Of a DNA stretch of 64,000 nt, positions 26,776 to 38,358 are shown piece by piece. Positions within the stretch are counted from its first letter, which is position 1. The number at the start of each line of letters is the position of its first letter. Source of the DNA: Nitrospiria bacterium (GTDB lineage Bacteria; Nitrospirota; Nitrospiria; JACQBZ01); assembly GCA_035498035.1 (NCBI GenBank), contig DATKAN010000025.1, positions 81,190 to 145,189 of the forward strand. Direction: 5' to 3'. A program made the translations under genes and the position numbers. A model generated the notes under the pieces. That model was not told the origin of the DNA, did not search any database, and saw nothing but the letters and a program-made list of their open reading frames with translations.

Positions 26776-26804
26776 TTTTTAACACAAACGACGGCGAGAG
26801 TCAA
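26776..26804 (-). promoter_or_regulatory. Promoter of yebC-ruvCAB
   Basis: Minus strand TTGACT (26799-26804), 17 bp, TAAAAA (26776-26781). Gives a leader of about 128 nt. Confidence 0.45.
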
Positions 26805-26823
26805 TGAACCGCACGAACCGGCC

Positions 26824-26851
26824 TTGACAGAGAAAGCGAGCGAGGTATATT
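26824..26851 (+). promoter_or_regulatory. Promoter upstream of the secreted orphan gene
   Basis: TTGACA (26824-26829), 16 bp, TATATT (26846-26851), or TATTTA with 18 bp. About 20 bp from the divergent yebC promoter. The next long gene starts 170 bp downstream at 27023; a short signal-peptide-like frame lies between. Confidence 0.5.
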
Positions 26852-26931
26852 TAAACCATATTGATTTTTATTGTCGATCCCCTGAACGATCCGGTGAGCC
26901 GCGGTGGCCCGCAATAAAAAGGAGACTTGGA

Positions 26932-27012
26932 ATAACGAAAAAGGCTCTATTGGCAGCCGGAATTTTTAGCGCGTTTGCGTTGATGTCACCGGCCCATCCG
27001 GACAAAAGGTGA
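26932..27012 (+). pseudogene. Signal-peptide-like short frame without a standard start codon
   Basis: 26 codons beginning at an ATA placed 7 nt after AAGGAG (26919-26924), the position where a start codon belongs. The peptide (TKKALLAAGIFSAFALMSP) has the n-, h- and c-region of a signal sequence and ends 10 nt before the next gene. It may be a remnant of a secreted protein gene whose ATG mutated to ATA, or a real peptide with an AUA start. No family recognised. Confidence 0.3.
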
Positions 27013-27022
27013 TTATAAAATC

Positions 27023-27460
27023 ATGCCCAAGCCGATGCGAACTCTTTCTGCCTTGGTGGTCATCCTCCTTATTTTGGCTTTTAGCCAGGACCTTAGAGCC
27101 AAGCAGCCGCCTAAACCTGAATTCACGATCGAAACCCTTCCCGCCGATAATGGACCCGTCGAGTCTCGGATTTGGAGCCTAGGCGATTCGATTAGAATCT
27201 TGGAGGCCATGTCTCTTCCGAATACCTGCGATACGGTAGTGGGAGAGGTGAAGTTCCAAGACGACAATACGGAGGTTTTTGTGAAACTCAAACCCGAGAG
27301 TCAGAATCCTCCCGGGGGAACAGATTGCCATCCGAATGATGTCCCGGTTATGGTATCGGTCACCATCCCCAACATGCCATTCGTCGTGGGTTGCCACCAT
27401 AATATTACGCTCGAAACACCCCAAGGGATAAAAACCCGCGGCGTCAGGATCGTTTGGTAA
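27023..27460 (+). CDS. Secreted protein of unknown function
   Basis: 145 aa. N-terminal signal peptide (about residues 1-26: MRTLSALVVILLILAFSQDL core, ending near RAKQ), then a beta-rich domain with three cysteines (SLPNTCDTVVG, GTDCHPND, VGCHHN). No membrane segment after the signal, so periplasmic or extracellular. No family recognised. Single gene, plus strand, converging on mgsA; SD-like AAGGTGA lies 11 nt before the ATG. Confidence 0.7.
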   Translation: MPKPMRTLSALVVILLILAFSQDLRAKQPPKPEFTIETLPADNGPVESRIWSLGDSIRILEAMSLPNTCDTVVGEVKFQDDNTEVFVKLKPESQNPPGGTDCHPNDVPVMVSVTIPNMPFVVGCHHNITLETPQGIKTRGVRIVW

Positions 27461-27561
27461 TTCTTGATCAAGTCCTTTTTGACCCTCCTGAATGAACCTC
27501 ATATGCTGTTAAAAAACCCTGTCAGAGATGCTTCAAGAGGTAAAGTAGAATTATATTAAGA

Positions 27562-27604
27562 TTGGCCAAAATCTATTGAAAATCAATATTCCGATTTTTG
27601 AAAT
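27562..27604 (+). repeat. Diverged 43-bp direct repeat, left copy
   Basis: 34 of 43 positions agree with 30302-30344 by eye. Core shared words are GGCC, AAAATCAA and TTTTGAAA. It contains ATTGA-AAA-TCAAT. The two copies bracket mgsA and nadE. Confidence 0.45.
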
Positions 27605-27675
27605 GAGAAGAGACCGTAGGGGTGGAAAAATGGCCTCAAATTTTTCCCGCAATCGGACGATCCCTCATCGCATGG

Positions 27676-28149
27676 CTACGATGATTTCTCCTCTTCGATC
27701 TTTCGGGTTCGGTACGTGTCATAATCCGGCACAAGACGATCATAATTGCTGTCCATCAGGGGAGAGGAGATCATGAAATCGGCGGTGGAGCGATTGCAGG
27801 CGACGGGAATGTTCCAGACCACCGCCATGCGCAGGAGCGCCTTGACGTCCGGGTCGTGCGGCTGCGGTTCGAGCGGGTCCCAGAAGAAAATGAGGAAATC
27901 GATCTCCCGGTCGGCGATCTTGGCGCCGATCTGCTGATCGCCGCCCAAGGGCCCGCTCTGAAGCTTGTTGATTTTGAAACCGAGTTCCTGCTCCAGGATT
28001 CCCCCGGTCGTCCCGGTCGCATAGATCTTGTGATGCGCCAGGAGCGTTTGGTTGTATTTGGCCCATTCGACCAGATCGCGCTTCTTGTTGTCGTGAGCGA
28101 CCAGCGCGATTTTCTTATCGTGTTCCATGACGATTTTTTTGTGCGTCAT
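27676..28149 (-). CDS. mgsA: Methylglyoxal synthase
   Basis: 157 aa from the second ATG (28149), which is better spaced from GGGAGAGGAG than the first (28155). Converts dihydroxyacetone phosphate to methylglyoxal and phosphate, a bypass of lower glycolysis under phosphate stress. [53 protein letters not shown] and CNRSTADF are diagnostic; the catalytic Asp and His residues of these motifs are present. 20 bp after nadE, so co-transcribed. Confidence 0.95.
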   Translation of the reverse strand: MTHKKIVMEHDKKIALVAHDNKKRDLVEWAKYNQTLLAHHKIYATGTTGGILEQELGFKINKLQSGPLGGDQQIGAKIADREIDFLIFFWDPLEPQPHDPDVKALLRMAVVWNIPVACNRSTADFMISSPLMDSNYDRLVPDYDTYRTRKIEEEKSS

Positions 28150-28169
28150 TTTCATTCATCTCCTCTCCC

Positions 28170-30239
28170 TTAATCCGTTTCTTCGTTCGGGACGGCCTCG
28201 AGCTGTGCCAGCCAGGCGTCGGCCTCGCTGTCACTCGGCGCCCGATAGTCCCCGCGGGGCGAGAGCGATCCCCCCGACCCGACTTTCGGGGCGTTCGGCA
28301 ACGCGCTTCGCTTGAACTGGCTGGTCTGAAAGAATCGTTTGAGAAAAACCCCCAACCACCGCTTGATCTCTCCGATGGAAAATTCACGGCGCTGGTCTTC
28401 CGGAATATCCGGCCATTGGCCCTCCGCCTTGTCATGCCAGGCGCAGTAGGCGAGAAAGGCGATCGTCGGAGGCGAGTATCCGAAGCGGAGGGTGTAATAG
28501 AGATGGAAATCCTGTAAGGCAAATGGACCCACGATCTCTTCCGAGCGCTGACCGGGCTGCTCTCTGGAGACGCCGGGTACGAGTTCGGGGCTGATTTCGG
28601 TCGAGAGAATCTCTTCGAGCACCGGACGCAGATCGGGACCGAGCGCCCGGCTCTCGGCGACCCAGCGAACCAGGTACTGGATGAGCGTTTTCGGCACGCT
28701 CGCATTCAGATCGTAGTGAGCCATCTGGTCGCCCACGCCGTACGTACACCAGCCCAGTGCGAGCTCGCTCAAGTCGCTCGTCCCCACGACGATGGCCCCT
28801 TCTTTGTTGGCCACGCGAAACAGAAGACTCGTCCGCTCGCCCGCCTGGACATTCTCAAACGTGGTGTCGTACACGGGCTGGCCATCGGCATAGGGATGGC
28901 CGATGTCCTTGAGCATCTGCTCGCAGCCCGGACGGATATCGATTTCGTGGGCCGTGCAACCCACCGCCTTCATCAATCGCCCGGCCTGGTCGCGCGTGCG
29001 GGGGCCGGTGGCAAACCCGGGGAGTGTATAGGCCAGAATGTTTTCGCGGGATTGTCCCATCACGTCCATCGCCTTCGCACAAACCAAGAGGGCCTGGGTG
29101 GAATCCAGCCCCCCGGAAACCCCGATGACCACTTTATCCACTTTGGCCGCCTGCAGACGCTTGACCAAGCCCTGCACTTGGATTTCGTAGACTTCACGGC
29201 ACCGTTCATCCCGTCGTTGCGGGTCGCTGGGGACGTAAGGATATCGATCATACCGGCGATCCAACAGCAGGCGCGCCGTGTCGGGAAGCTTTGCGGCCAC
29301 GCGAACGAGACGAAAGTCCCCGAGATCTTCCCGGTGACGACGGACCGCCTGCGCGAAACTATTCTGTCGCATGCGATCCTGAGCGAGGCGCTCCAGATCA
29401 AGGTCCCCCGTAATAAATTGAGGGCCGTAGGTGAATCGCGGGGTCTCCGCCACGGGAGTCCCGTTCTCGTAGATCATCCCGTGACCGTCCCAGGCGAGGT
29501 CGGTCGTGGACTCGCCAAATCCGGCGGCCGAATAGACGTAGGCCGCGAGGCACCGGGCGGACTGGTTGCCGACCAGTTGACGCCGGTAGTCTTCTTTTCC
29601 CACGGTGATGTTGGAGGCGGAAAGATTGAAAAGGATCGTGGCGCCGGCCAGCGCGGCCATCGAAGAGGGCGGGACGGGAACCCATAAATCCTCGCAGATC
29701 TCAACGTAAAAAGTATAGGCGGGTTGGTCCTCGATTCGAAACAAAAGCCGGTTGCCAAAAGGAATATCATGTTGACCCAGAAGGTCGATTGTGTGACGGA
29801 GGGCGCAGTCGGCCGGAACGAACTGGCGTAATTCATAGAACTCGCGGTAATTGGGAAGGTAGGTCTTCGGGACCACTCCGAGCAGCCCTCCGCGATACAG
29901 CACCACGGCGCAGTTGAATAGCAAACTGTCGACCTGCAGCGGCAGACCGACGACGGCGATCACCGGGATTTTTTTAGATGCGTTCAGAACCTCGCCGAGC
30001 GCCTCGGTGCAGCGGTCGAGGAGGGCCTTTTGATGGAACAAATCCTCGCAGGAATAGGCGGACAACCCCAGCTCCGGAAACAGGACGTGAAGGACGCTCC
30101 GCTCCACGGCCCGCTCCATGAGCGCGATCGTCTGTCGGGCGTTATAGGCGGGATCGGCCACCCGGACCTCGGGGATGGCCACCGCCACGCGCACGAACGC
30201 ATGATTGTAAAGGTTGAAGAATGATCCCTCTTTACCCAC
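28170..30239 (-). CDS. nadE: Glutamine-dependent NAD+ synthetase
   Basis: 689 aa, two-domain form. N-terminal nitrilase-type glutaminase with triad Glu56 (FPELGLS), Lys125 (VPKTYLPNY) and Cys182 (EICEDLW), then the ATP-pyrophosphatase synthetase with SGGLDST at 375-381 and later GTSDLSELALGW. Makes NAD+ from nicotinate adenine dinucleotide using glutamine. GTG start with GGAGG just upstream. A minus-strand promoter TTGATT-17-TATTCT (30297-30325) lies in the flanking repeat. Confidence 0.95.
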   Translation of the reverse strand: MGKEGSFFNLYNHAFVRVAVAIPEVRVADPAYNARQTIALMERAVERSVLHVLFPELGLSAYSCEDLFHQKALLDRCTEALGEVLNASKKIPVIAVVGLPLQVDSLLFNCAVVLYRGGLLGVVPKTYLPNYREFYELRQFVPADCALRHTIDLLGQHDIPFGNRLLFRIEDQPAYTFYVEICEDLWVPVPPSSMAALAGATILFNLSASNITVGKEDYRRQLVGNQSARCLAAYVYSAAGFGESTTDLAWDGHGMIYENGTPVAETPRFTYGPQFITGDLDLERLAQDRMRQNSFAQAVRRHREDLGDFRLVRVAAKLPDTARLLLDRRYDRYPYVPSDPQRRDERCREVYEIQVQGLVKRLQAAKVDKVVIGVSGGLDSTQALLVCAKAMDVMGQSRENILAYTLPGFATGPRTRDQAGRLMKAVGCTAHEIDIRPGCEQMLKDIGHPYADGQPVYDTTFENVQAGERTSLLFRVANKEGAIVVGTSDLSELALGWCTYGVGDQMAHYDLNASVPKTLIQYLVRWVAESRALGPDLRPVLEEILSTEISPELVPGVSREQPGQRSEEIVGPFALQDFHLYYTLRFGYSPPTIAFLAYCAWHDKAEGQWPDIPEDQRREFSIGEIKRWLGVFLKRFFQTSQFKRSALPNAPKVGSGGSLSPRGDYRAPSDSEADAWLAQLEAVPNEETD

Positions 30240-30301
30240 GGGCCTCCGTCTATGCCGTCACGTTTCCCAACAGGGGCCTTGCTTCAACTCCCGAACAAGA
30301 A

Positions 30302-30344
30302 TAGGCCTAAACCGATTAAAAATCAACATGCCGACTTTTGAAAA
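30302..30344 (+). repeat. Diverged 43-bp direct repeat, right copy
   Basis: About 79% identical to 27562-27604. On the minus strand it carries TTGATT, which with TATTCT 17 bp further could serve as a nadE promoter; the left copy keeps TTGATT but has AATCTT at the -10 position. Confidence 0.45.
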
Positions 30345-30385
30345 TCCGAGAGGGTTTTGAAGCCGGCCGTGATCGCGGAACCGGA

Positions 30386-31033
30386 TTATTTCAGGTTCTC
30401 GCGCGCGCCCTCGGGCCTGGCGGTTAGGCGCATAACGACGATGTAAAGGACGGTCAGTATCAGGATGAGGGCCACGAACCAGTGGAACCGATCAGTAAGA
30501 ACCCGGATCATCTGTTGCGGATCGTTGAGCAGTTCGGGCCGGTCGCCGATCACCTCGGACCCGAACCAGGCCAGCACGGAGCACCAGACCGCCGAGCCGG
30601 TGATCGTCATCAGGCTGTAGGTTTTAAATTCCATCCGGACGATTCCGGCCGGGATGCCGATCAGGTGCCGCACAACCGGCAGGAGCCGCGCAAAGAAAAC
30701 CCCTCCGGCTTCATATCGCGCCAGCCAGCGCTCGGCGCGGAGCAGTTTCGATTCGGGAATGAAAACATAGTTCCCGTAACGGACGACGAGCGGCCGGCCG
30801 ATCCATCGGGACACCCAGTACATGACGGCCGCGCCGAGATAGCTTCCGATTGTTCCGGCCAGGATCACGCCCCAAAAATTGTAGCGACCCTGCGCCGCCC
30901 AATAGGCCGCGGGAGGTATCACCACCTCGCTCGGCAGAGGGAGGACGGAGCTTTCCATCGCCATCAATAAGATGATCCCCGGGTAACCCCAGTCCCGAAC
31001 CAGGTTGAACCATAACACGATCCATGCGTGCAT
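30386..31033 (-). CDS. DedA family membrane protein
   Basis: 215 aa. VTT/DedA family, linked to undecaprenyl-phosphate or phospholipid flipping. MESSVLPLPSEVVIPPAAYWAAQG (about 26-49) with the E-x-P-P-x-P-x-E type loop, GTIGSYLGAAVMYW and the F-x-RLLPVVRHLIGIPAG motif with conserved Arg. Four to five hydrophobic helices. Short spacing (38 bp) to the DAHP synthase upstream suggests a shared transcript. Confidence 0.9.
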   Translation of the reverse strand: MHAWIVLWFNLVRDWGYPGIILLMAMESSVLPLPSEVVIPPAAYWAAQGRYNFWGVILAGTIGSYLGAAVMYWVSRWIGRPLVVRYGNYVFIPESKLLRAERWLARYEAGGVFFARLLPVVRHLIGIPAGIVRMEFKTYSLMTITGSAVWCSVLAWFGSEVIGDRPELLNDPQQMIRVLTDRFHWFVALILILTVLYIVVMRLTARPEGARENLK

Positions 31034-31071
31034 TTCCGGACCCCGTTTGCTCGATCATCAAGACATGGGCA

Positions 31072-32085
31072 TTAAATGCGTCGGCCGATGGAGGAGGCCA
31101 CGAGCCGGATCTGCCGCATGAGTTCCTGAAACATGGGGAGGGTCAGGGATTGGGGACCGTCGGACAGGGCATGTTCCGGCTCGGGATGGATCTCCACGAT
31201 CAATCCGTCGGCGCCCACCGCCACGCCCGCGCGCGCCAGGGGAATGACGCCGTAACGCAAACCGAATCCGTGGGAAGGATCCACGATCACCGGCAGATGG
31301 GAGAGCTGTTTGAGCACGATGACCGCGCCCAGATCCAGTGTGTTGCGGGTCATCGTCTCAAAAGTCCGGATGCCCCGCTCGCACAGCACGATCTCGTAAT
31401 TGCCGCGCGAGGCGATGTACTCGGCGGCCATCAGGAGCTCCTTGATCGTCGCGCTCAGACCCCGTTTCAACAGGACCGGTCGCTTGGCGTCGCCGACCTC
31501 TTCCAGGAGCGGAAAGTTCTGCATATTGCGGGCCCCGATCTGAAGGACATCCGCGTAGCGCGCCACCATGTCCACCGTTCCCGGGCTCATCACTTCGGTC
31601 ACCACCTTCAGACCGGTCTCCTCGCGAGCGAGCGCCAAGAGTTTGAGCCCGTCCTCTTTGAGCCCCTGAAAATCGTAAGGGCTTGTACGCGGCTTGAACG
31701 CACCGCCTCGGAGGAACTGCGCCCCCGCGGCCTTGGCCGCCCGCGCGCAGGCCATCAGCTGGGACTCGCTTTCCACCGAACAGGGGCCCGCCATCACGGC
31801 CAACGATTCGCCGCCGATGGTGGCCCCGTTCACATTCACCACGGTTCGTTCGGGCTTGACCTCGGAGGACACCAACTTAAAGGGCTGACTGACCGGGATC
31901 GCCTGGGCGACCCCCGGAAGTAACTCGAAGAGGTCCGGTTCCACGGGACCATGGTTGCCCGTGATCCCGATCGCCGTTCGCTCACTGCCGGGAATGGCGT
32001 GGGGCTTGAAACCCAATTCCTTGATCTTTTCAACCACCGCTTGGATCTGCTCCGCGGTGGCATCCTGTCGCATGACGATCAGCAT
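31072..32085 (-). CDS. aroF: 3-deoxy-7-phosphoheptulonate synthase (DAHP synthase) 2
   Basis: 337 aa, same architecture as the copy at 16590-17606 (N-terminal ferredoxin-like domain, type I-beta barrel); identical motifs [34 protein letters not shown] and [10 protein letters not shown]. The N-terminal domains differ most, which suggests different feedback control. Not in the aromatic operon; next to dedA. Either could supply the pathway. Confidence 0.94.
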   Translation of the reverse strand: MLIVMRQDATAEQIQAVVEKIKELGFKPHAIPGSERTAIGITGNHGPVEPDLFELLPGVAQAIPVSQPFKLVSSEVKPERTVVNVNGATIGGESLAVMAGPCSVESESQLMACARAAKAAGAQFLRGGAFKPRTSPYDFQGLKEDGLKLLALAREETGLKVVTEVMSPGTVDMVARYADVLQIGARNMQNFPLLEEVGDAKRPVLLKRGLSATIKELLMAAEYIASRGNYEIVLCERGIRTFETMTRNTLDLGAVIVLKQLSHLPVIVDPSHGFGLRYGVIPLARAGVAVGADGLIVEIHPEPEHALSDGPQSLTLPMFQELMRQIRLVASSIGRRI

Positions 32086-32181
32086 CCTCGCCTCCCATAC
32101 AACGAAAGTATAGTTGAACTCCGGCGGAATTACAAGCCGGCGGGGACGGGTTTCACGATGGGCAAAGGAGGAACGCGGGCG

Positions 32182-34239
32182 TTACCTCGGAAACGCCTCG
32201 CGGACGCCGCCGTCCACGGGCAGGATCGCGCCGGTGGTTTTGGAGGAACGGTCGGACGCGAAATAAAGGACGGCCTCGGCGACGTCGCCGGGATAGATCT
32301 TGGTCTTGAGAAGATTACGCCTGGCGTAAAAATCTTCGAGTTGTTCGATCGGAATGCCGTGGGCCTTCGCGCGCTCCTCCCGGATCTCTTTGGACCAGAG
32401 TCCGGACTCCTGAAACACGCCGTCCGGGTTCACCATGTTCACGCGGATACGATCCTCCGCGCCCTCGATCGCGAGAATGCGGGACAGTTGGGCCTGGGCC
32501 GCCTTGGAGGCCGAGTAGGCCCCGAAATCTTTTCCGGGCGCGAGGACATTCTTTGTGGCGACGACCACGATATTCCCGCCGAGGCCCTGCTCTTTAAAAA
32601 TGCGAAGCGCTTCCCGACAGACCAGAAAGTGGCCGGTGGCGTTGACCGCCATCGAGCGATCCCAGTCCGAAAGCGACAGTCGGTCGACCGGCGAGGATTT
32701 CGCGATGCCCGCGTTTGAGACGATGATGTCCAGTCCCCCGTAGGCCAGAACCGCGCTCTCAAAGGCCTTTTGAACGGAGGATTCGCTCGTTACGTCCATT
32801 TTTACGGCGGTGGCGTTCGCCTCGCCCGCCTTTTGATTGATCGCCTCGGCCACGGTGCGGGTCTTCTCAAGATCGATGTCGGTCAATACGACCATCGCCC
32901 CTTCGACGGCCAGCCGCTCGGCCAGCGCCTTCCCGATTCCCCCGGCCGCGCCGGTCACCAGCGCGACCCGCCGGGACATTTCCTTCTCGGGCGGTAGAAG
33001 CGTCAGCTTGAAATTCTCCATCGGCCAGTACTCGAAATCGCAAAGCTCGCGAGGCGAAAGCGAAACGTAGGATGAAATCGCAGCACTGTCTTGAATCACG
33101 CCGAGTGTGTGCCGGTAAATATCCCGCGCGATGCGGCTCGCCCGACGGTCTTTTCCGGTCGTGAACATCCCGACGCCCGGGATCAGGATCACGCGAGGGT
33201 TGGGGTCGAGCATCGTGACACCCGGCGTCTTGTGCCGCTCGAAATAACGGACATAGCGCTCCCGATACTGCGCGAGCGATATTGGAAGCGTCGCCGCGAT
33301 CGTTTCGGGATCGGGCCGGCCTGAACCCTTCGTTTCCAAAAACAAGGGCCAGGGTTTCGTATGCATCAGATGATCCGGCGTGAACGGCCCGATTTGGGAC
33401 AGCGCTTTGGCCTTGGGGCGATTGACGAATTGAAGGACGGCCGGGTCGTCGTCATAGAACAGGACCATCCGTTTCCCGCTACCGATTCCGCCGCGAAGCG
33501 CCGGCGCGACCGCGGCCGCGATCGCGCGACGGGCCCGTTTGGAAACGGCCGGACCGGCCGGCCGCGCGCGGGGCCGCCTTCGCCGTGCGATATACCGCTC
33601 GGCAAGGGTGATCATCCGGATCGTCTCGAGGTAGGCCTCCTTGGCGGATGCGCCCCAGGTGATCAGCCCGTGCTTGTCCAGAATTATCGCGCGAAGCCCG
33701 GGGTTTTTCGCGTACGCCTCTCCCGTCTTTTTGGATAGAAGGAACCCGGGACGAAGATACGGGATAAGCGCGACATTCGCGCCATATAATTCTTCGATGA
33801 TCTCATCGCCGTTCGGCGTGTCGGTCAAGGCACAGATCGCGTCGGCATGGGTGTGGTAAATATGGGTCGTCGGAAGAAAGGCGTGGAGCAGCGTCTCGAT
33901 CGAGGGCTTCGGCGCGCCCGGTTCCAGAACGGATTTCGACTGATAGGCCACCATCTCGTCATCGGTCATCGCCTCCCGCTTCATTAACGGGAGGAGGTCG
34001 TCCAAGCGCAGCGGCGTGAACTGCCCGGGGGTGATCGTCCTCATGTCCGACCCGGAGCCCTTCATCCAGAGGACCCGTATCGGCCGGCCGGTGTGATCCA
34101 AGCCATTTATCTTGAGGGACGAATTCCCCCCGCCCCAAAGTACGAGGCCTGGGTCCATCCCGATCAGACGGGAGGTGTGGACCAGGATGCTCAGCCCCTC
34201 CAGCCCTCGCGCCTCATTATCCGACCAGCGGCTCTTCAT
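32182..34239 (-). CDS. Class II aldolase / short-chain dehydrogenase fusion
   Basis: 685 aa. N-terminal class II aldolase/adducin domain (about 20-420; metal-binding HIYHTHADA, GGGNSSLK near residue 38) and a C-terminal SDR domain (about 430-685; TGAAGGIGKALA nucleotide site, SNAGIAKSS, catalytic YSASKAA). Similar fusions are annotated as rhamnulose-phosphate aldolase/lactaldehyde dehydrogenase-type enzymes; in species without rhamnose genes the role is unclear, and no sugar genes are nearby here. Starts directly after the uvrA stop codon (34240), so it is co-transcribed with uvrA. Confidence 0.88.
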   Translation of the reverse strand: MKSRWSDNEARGLEGLSILVHTSRLIGMDPGLVLWGGGNSSLKINGLDHTGRPIRVLWMKGSGSDMRTITPGQFTPLRLDDLLPLMKREAMTDDEMVAYQSKSVLEPGAPKPSIETLLHAFLPTTHIYHTHADAICALTDTPNGDEIIEELYGANVALIPYLRPGFLLSKKTGEAYAKNPGLRAIILDKHGLITWGASAKEAYLETIRMITLAERYIARRRRPRARPAGPAVSKRARRAIAAAVAPALRGGIGSGKRMVLFYDDDPAVLQFVNRPKAKALSQIGPFTPDHLMHTKPWPLFLETKGSGRPDPETIAATLPISLAQYRERYVRYFERHKTPGVTMLDPNPRVILIPGVGMFTTGKDRRASRIARDIYRHTLGVIQDSAAISSYVSLSPRELCDFEYWPMENFKLTLLPPEKEMSRRVALVTGAAGGIGKALAERLAVEGAMVVLTDIDLEKTRTVAEAINQKAGEANATAVKMDVTSESSVQKAFESAVLAYGGLDIIVSNAGIAKSSPVDRLSLSDWDRSMAVNATGHFLVCREALRIFKEQGLGGNIVVVATKNVLAPGKDFGAYSASKAAQAQLSRILAIEGAEDRIRVNMVNPDGVFQESGLWSKEIREERAKAHGIPIEQLEDFYARRNLLKTKIYPGDVAEAVLYFASDRSSKTTGAILPVDGGVREAFPR

Positions 34240-37083
<2,844 letters not shown>

Positions 37084-37091
37084 CGGGTCCC

Positions 37092-37107
37092 TCAAACGGC
37101 CGTTTGA
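37092..37107. promoter_or_regulatory. Perfect 16-bp palindrome at the uvrA start site, possible operator
   Basis: TCAAACGGCCGTTTGA, symmetric in every base, located between the uvrA -10 box and the ATG and covering the expected transcription start. Position and symmetry fit a repressor site; LexA control of uvrA is common, and the AAAC...GTTT half-sites recall, but do not equal, the GAAC-N4-GTTC type. Confidence 0.45.
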
Positions 37108-37114
37108 ATTTTGT

Positions 37115-37144
37115 AGTATACCATGTCCGGGTTTCCGCCGTCCA
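37115..37144 (-). promoter_or_regulatory. Promoter of uvrA
   Basis: Minus strand TGGACG (37139-37144), 18 bp, TATACT (37115-37120). Its -35 box is 4 bp from the -35 box of the divergent ubiE promoter. Confidence 0.5.
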
Positions 37145-37148
37145 CCCA

Positions 37149-37177
37149 TTGACAACGGCCTCCAATGGTGTTACCAA
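37149..37177 (+). promoter_or_regulatory. Promoter of the ubiE-like gene (leaderless type)
   Basis: TTGACA (37149-37154), 17 bp, TACCAA (37172-37177). The expected start coincides with the ATG at 37184. No Shine-Dalgarno is present. Confidence 0.5.
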
Positions 37178-37183
37178 TACCCG

Positions 37184-37924
37184 ATGCAGCCGGTTGCCTC
37201 CTTGCCCACCGCACCCCAAAAAGAACGGGCCGTGCAAAAAATGTTTACCGCGATCGCCCACCGCTACGACCTCAACAACACCCTTCTCTCGCTCGGTCTT
37301 CACCATGCCTGGAAGCGGGAAGCGGTCCGGATCAGCGGGGCGGCCGGGGGCGACACCGTCCTCGATCTTTGCACCGGCACGGGGGATCTGGCCGTTTTGC
37401 TGGCCCGACAGGTCGGACCCGAGGGACAGGTGATCGGACTGGACTTGAATGAACGGATGCTTCAATATGGTCGGCGGAAGATCGAACGGCTGAGGCCAAA
37501 CGGAAATGTCACGCTGCTCCGGGGAAACGCCGAATCGATTCAGTTCTGCGACCGGACCTTTCAGGTCGTCACCGTGGCGTTTGGAATACGCAATGTGGCC
37601 GATATCCCGGCGGCGTTGGGCGAAATGTTTCGCGTCTTAAAACCGGGCGGACGGGCCGTCTGCCTGGAATTTTCCCGTCCCACCAGCGCACCTTTGCGAA
37701 AAATGTATGACCTCTACTCGTTCACCATCCTTCCCCGGATCGGAAGGCTGGTCTCGCACGATCACACCGGAATCTACGACTATCTCCCGGCTTCGATTCG
37801 GGCCTTTCCGGATCAAGAACGGCTTAAGACTTTATTCTCGGAGACGGGTTTTTCCCCTGTATCGTATCGAAACCTCACCGGCGGAATCGTGGCGATTCAT
37901 ATCGGAGTCAAACCGGCCCTGTAG
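37184..37924 (+). CDS. ubiE: Demethylmenaquinone / ubiquinone C-methyltransferase
   Basis: 246 aa. Methylates the ring carbon of demethylmenaquinone or the ubiquinone precursor. [29 protein letters not shown] (residues about 17-45), motif [41 protein letters not shown] and [17 protein letters not shown] are diagnostic for UbiE/MenG. The open frame runs back into uvrA in another frame; the start is set at the ATG next to the promoter. Its TAG stop is inside a 30-bp palindrome. Confidence 0.92.
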   Translation: MQPVASLPTAPQKERAVQKMFTAIAHRYDLNNTLLSLGLHHAWKREAVRISGAAGGDTVLDLCTGTGDLAVLLARQVGPEGQVIGLDLNERMLQYGRRKIERLRPNGNVTLLRGNAESIQFCDRTFQVVTVAFGIRNVADIPAALGEMFRVLKPGGRAVCLEFSRPTSAPLRKMYDLYSFTILPRIGRLVSHDHTGIYDYLPASIRAFPDQERLKTLFSETGFSPVSYRNLTGGIVAIHIGVKPAL

Positions 37925-37949
37925 GGGCGACGCATGCGTCGCCCCTACA
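37920..37949. repeat. Perfect 30-bp palindrome spanning both convergent stop codons
   Basis: The half site is TGTAGGGGCGACGCA followed by its exact reverse complement. It covers the TAG of ubiE (37922-37924) and the TAG of the DUF4279 gene (37945-37947) and would fold into a stem without any loop to spare, probably a bidirectional terminator or a mobile palindromic repeat. It shares GGGGCGACGC with operon repeat copy A. Confidence 0.85.
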
Positions 37950-38358
37950 TCGGTTTTTCAAATACGACTGCCACATCAAGGCCGATCCCGAGCTCCACAA
38001 GCCACGCCAGAGCCTCCGGTGAGAGACTGAAGCCTCCCTGGCCGTGATTGGATCGAAATTCGCAAAACAGGTCGACCGATAACGCGGTCTTGATGTCTCG
38101 AAGGACGGACCCTCGGGGAACCAGCCGGGACTTCAGCCAGGCGAGATGGTCCTCCAGCGGCCGGTCTTTCGTCACCGGCGCCGTCATCTCCCAGAAATCG
38201 AATTCCAGGTGCTCGGATGTCCCTTCAACCGGCTCCCCTCGGCGACGGACCCGCGTCGGTTCAAGCCCGAGGCGCATCCCGATGACGCTCAGGTCCTCGA
38301 TCTTTCCAAAAATCCGCAACGTGGCGGAGTACCGTTCGTATTTTTCCGTCTGAGTCAT
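37945..38358 (-). CDS. DUF4279 family protein
   Basis: 137 aa from the ATG at 38358, chosen because AGGAG lies 8 nt upstream; the frame extends further but its N terminus is unsupported. YERYSATLRIFG start, then LGLEPTRVRRRGEP and the ending SLSPEALAWLVELGIGLDVAVVF fit DUF4279 (typical motif: ...G..GGFSLSPE...L..LGI.L....). Function unknown; family members sit near toxin or immunity-type genes, but no such neighbour is here. Confidence 0.75.
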   Translation of the reverse strand: MTQTEKYERYSATLRIFGKIEDLSVIGMRLGLEPTRVRRRGEPVEGTSEHLEFDFWEMTAPVTKDRPLEDHLAWLKSRLVPRGSVLRDIKTALSVDLFCEFRSNHGQGGFSLSPEALAWLVELGIGLDVAVVFEKPM

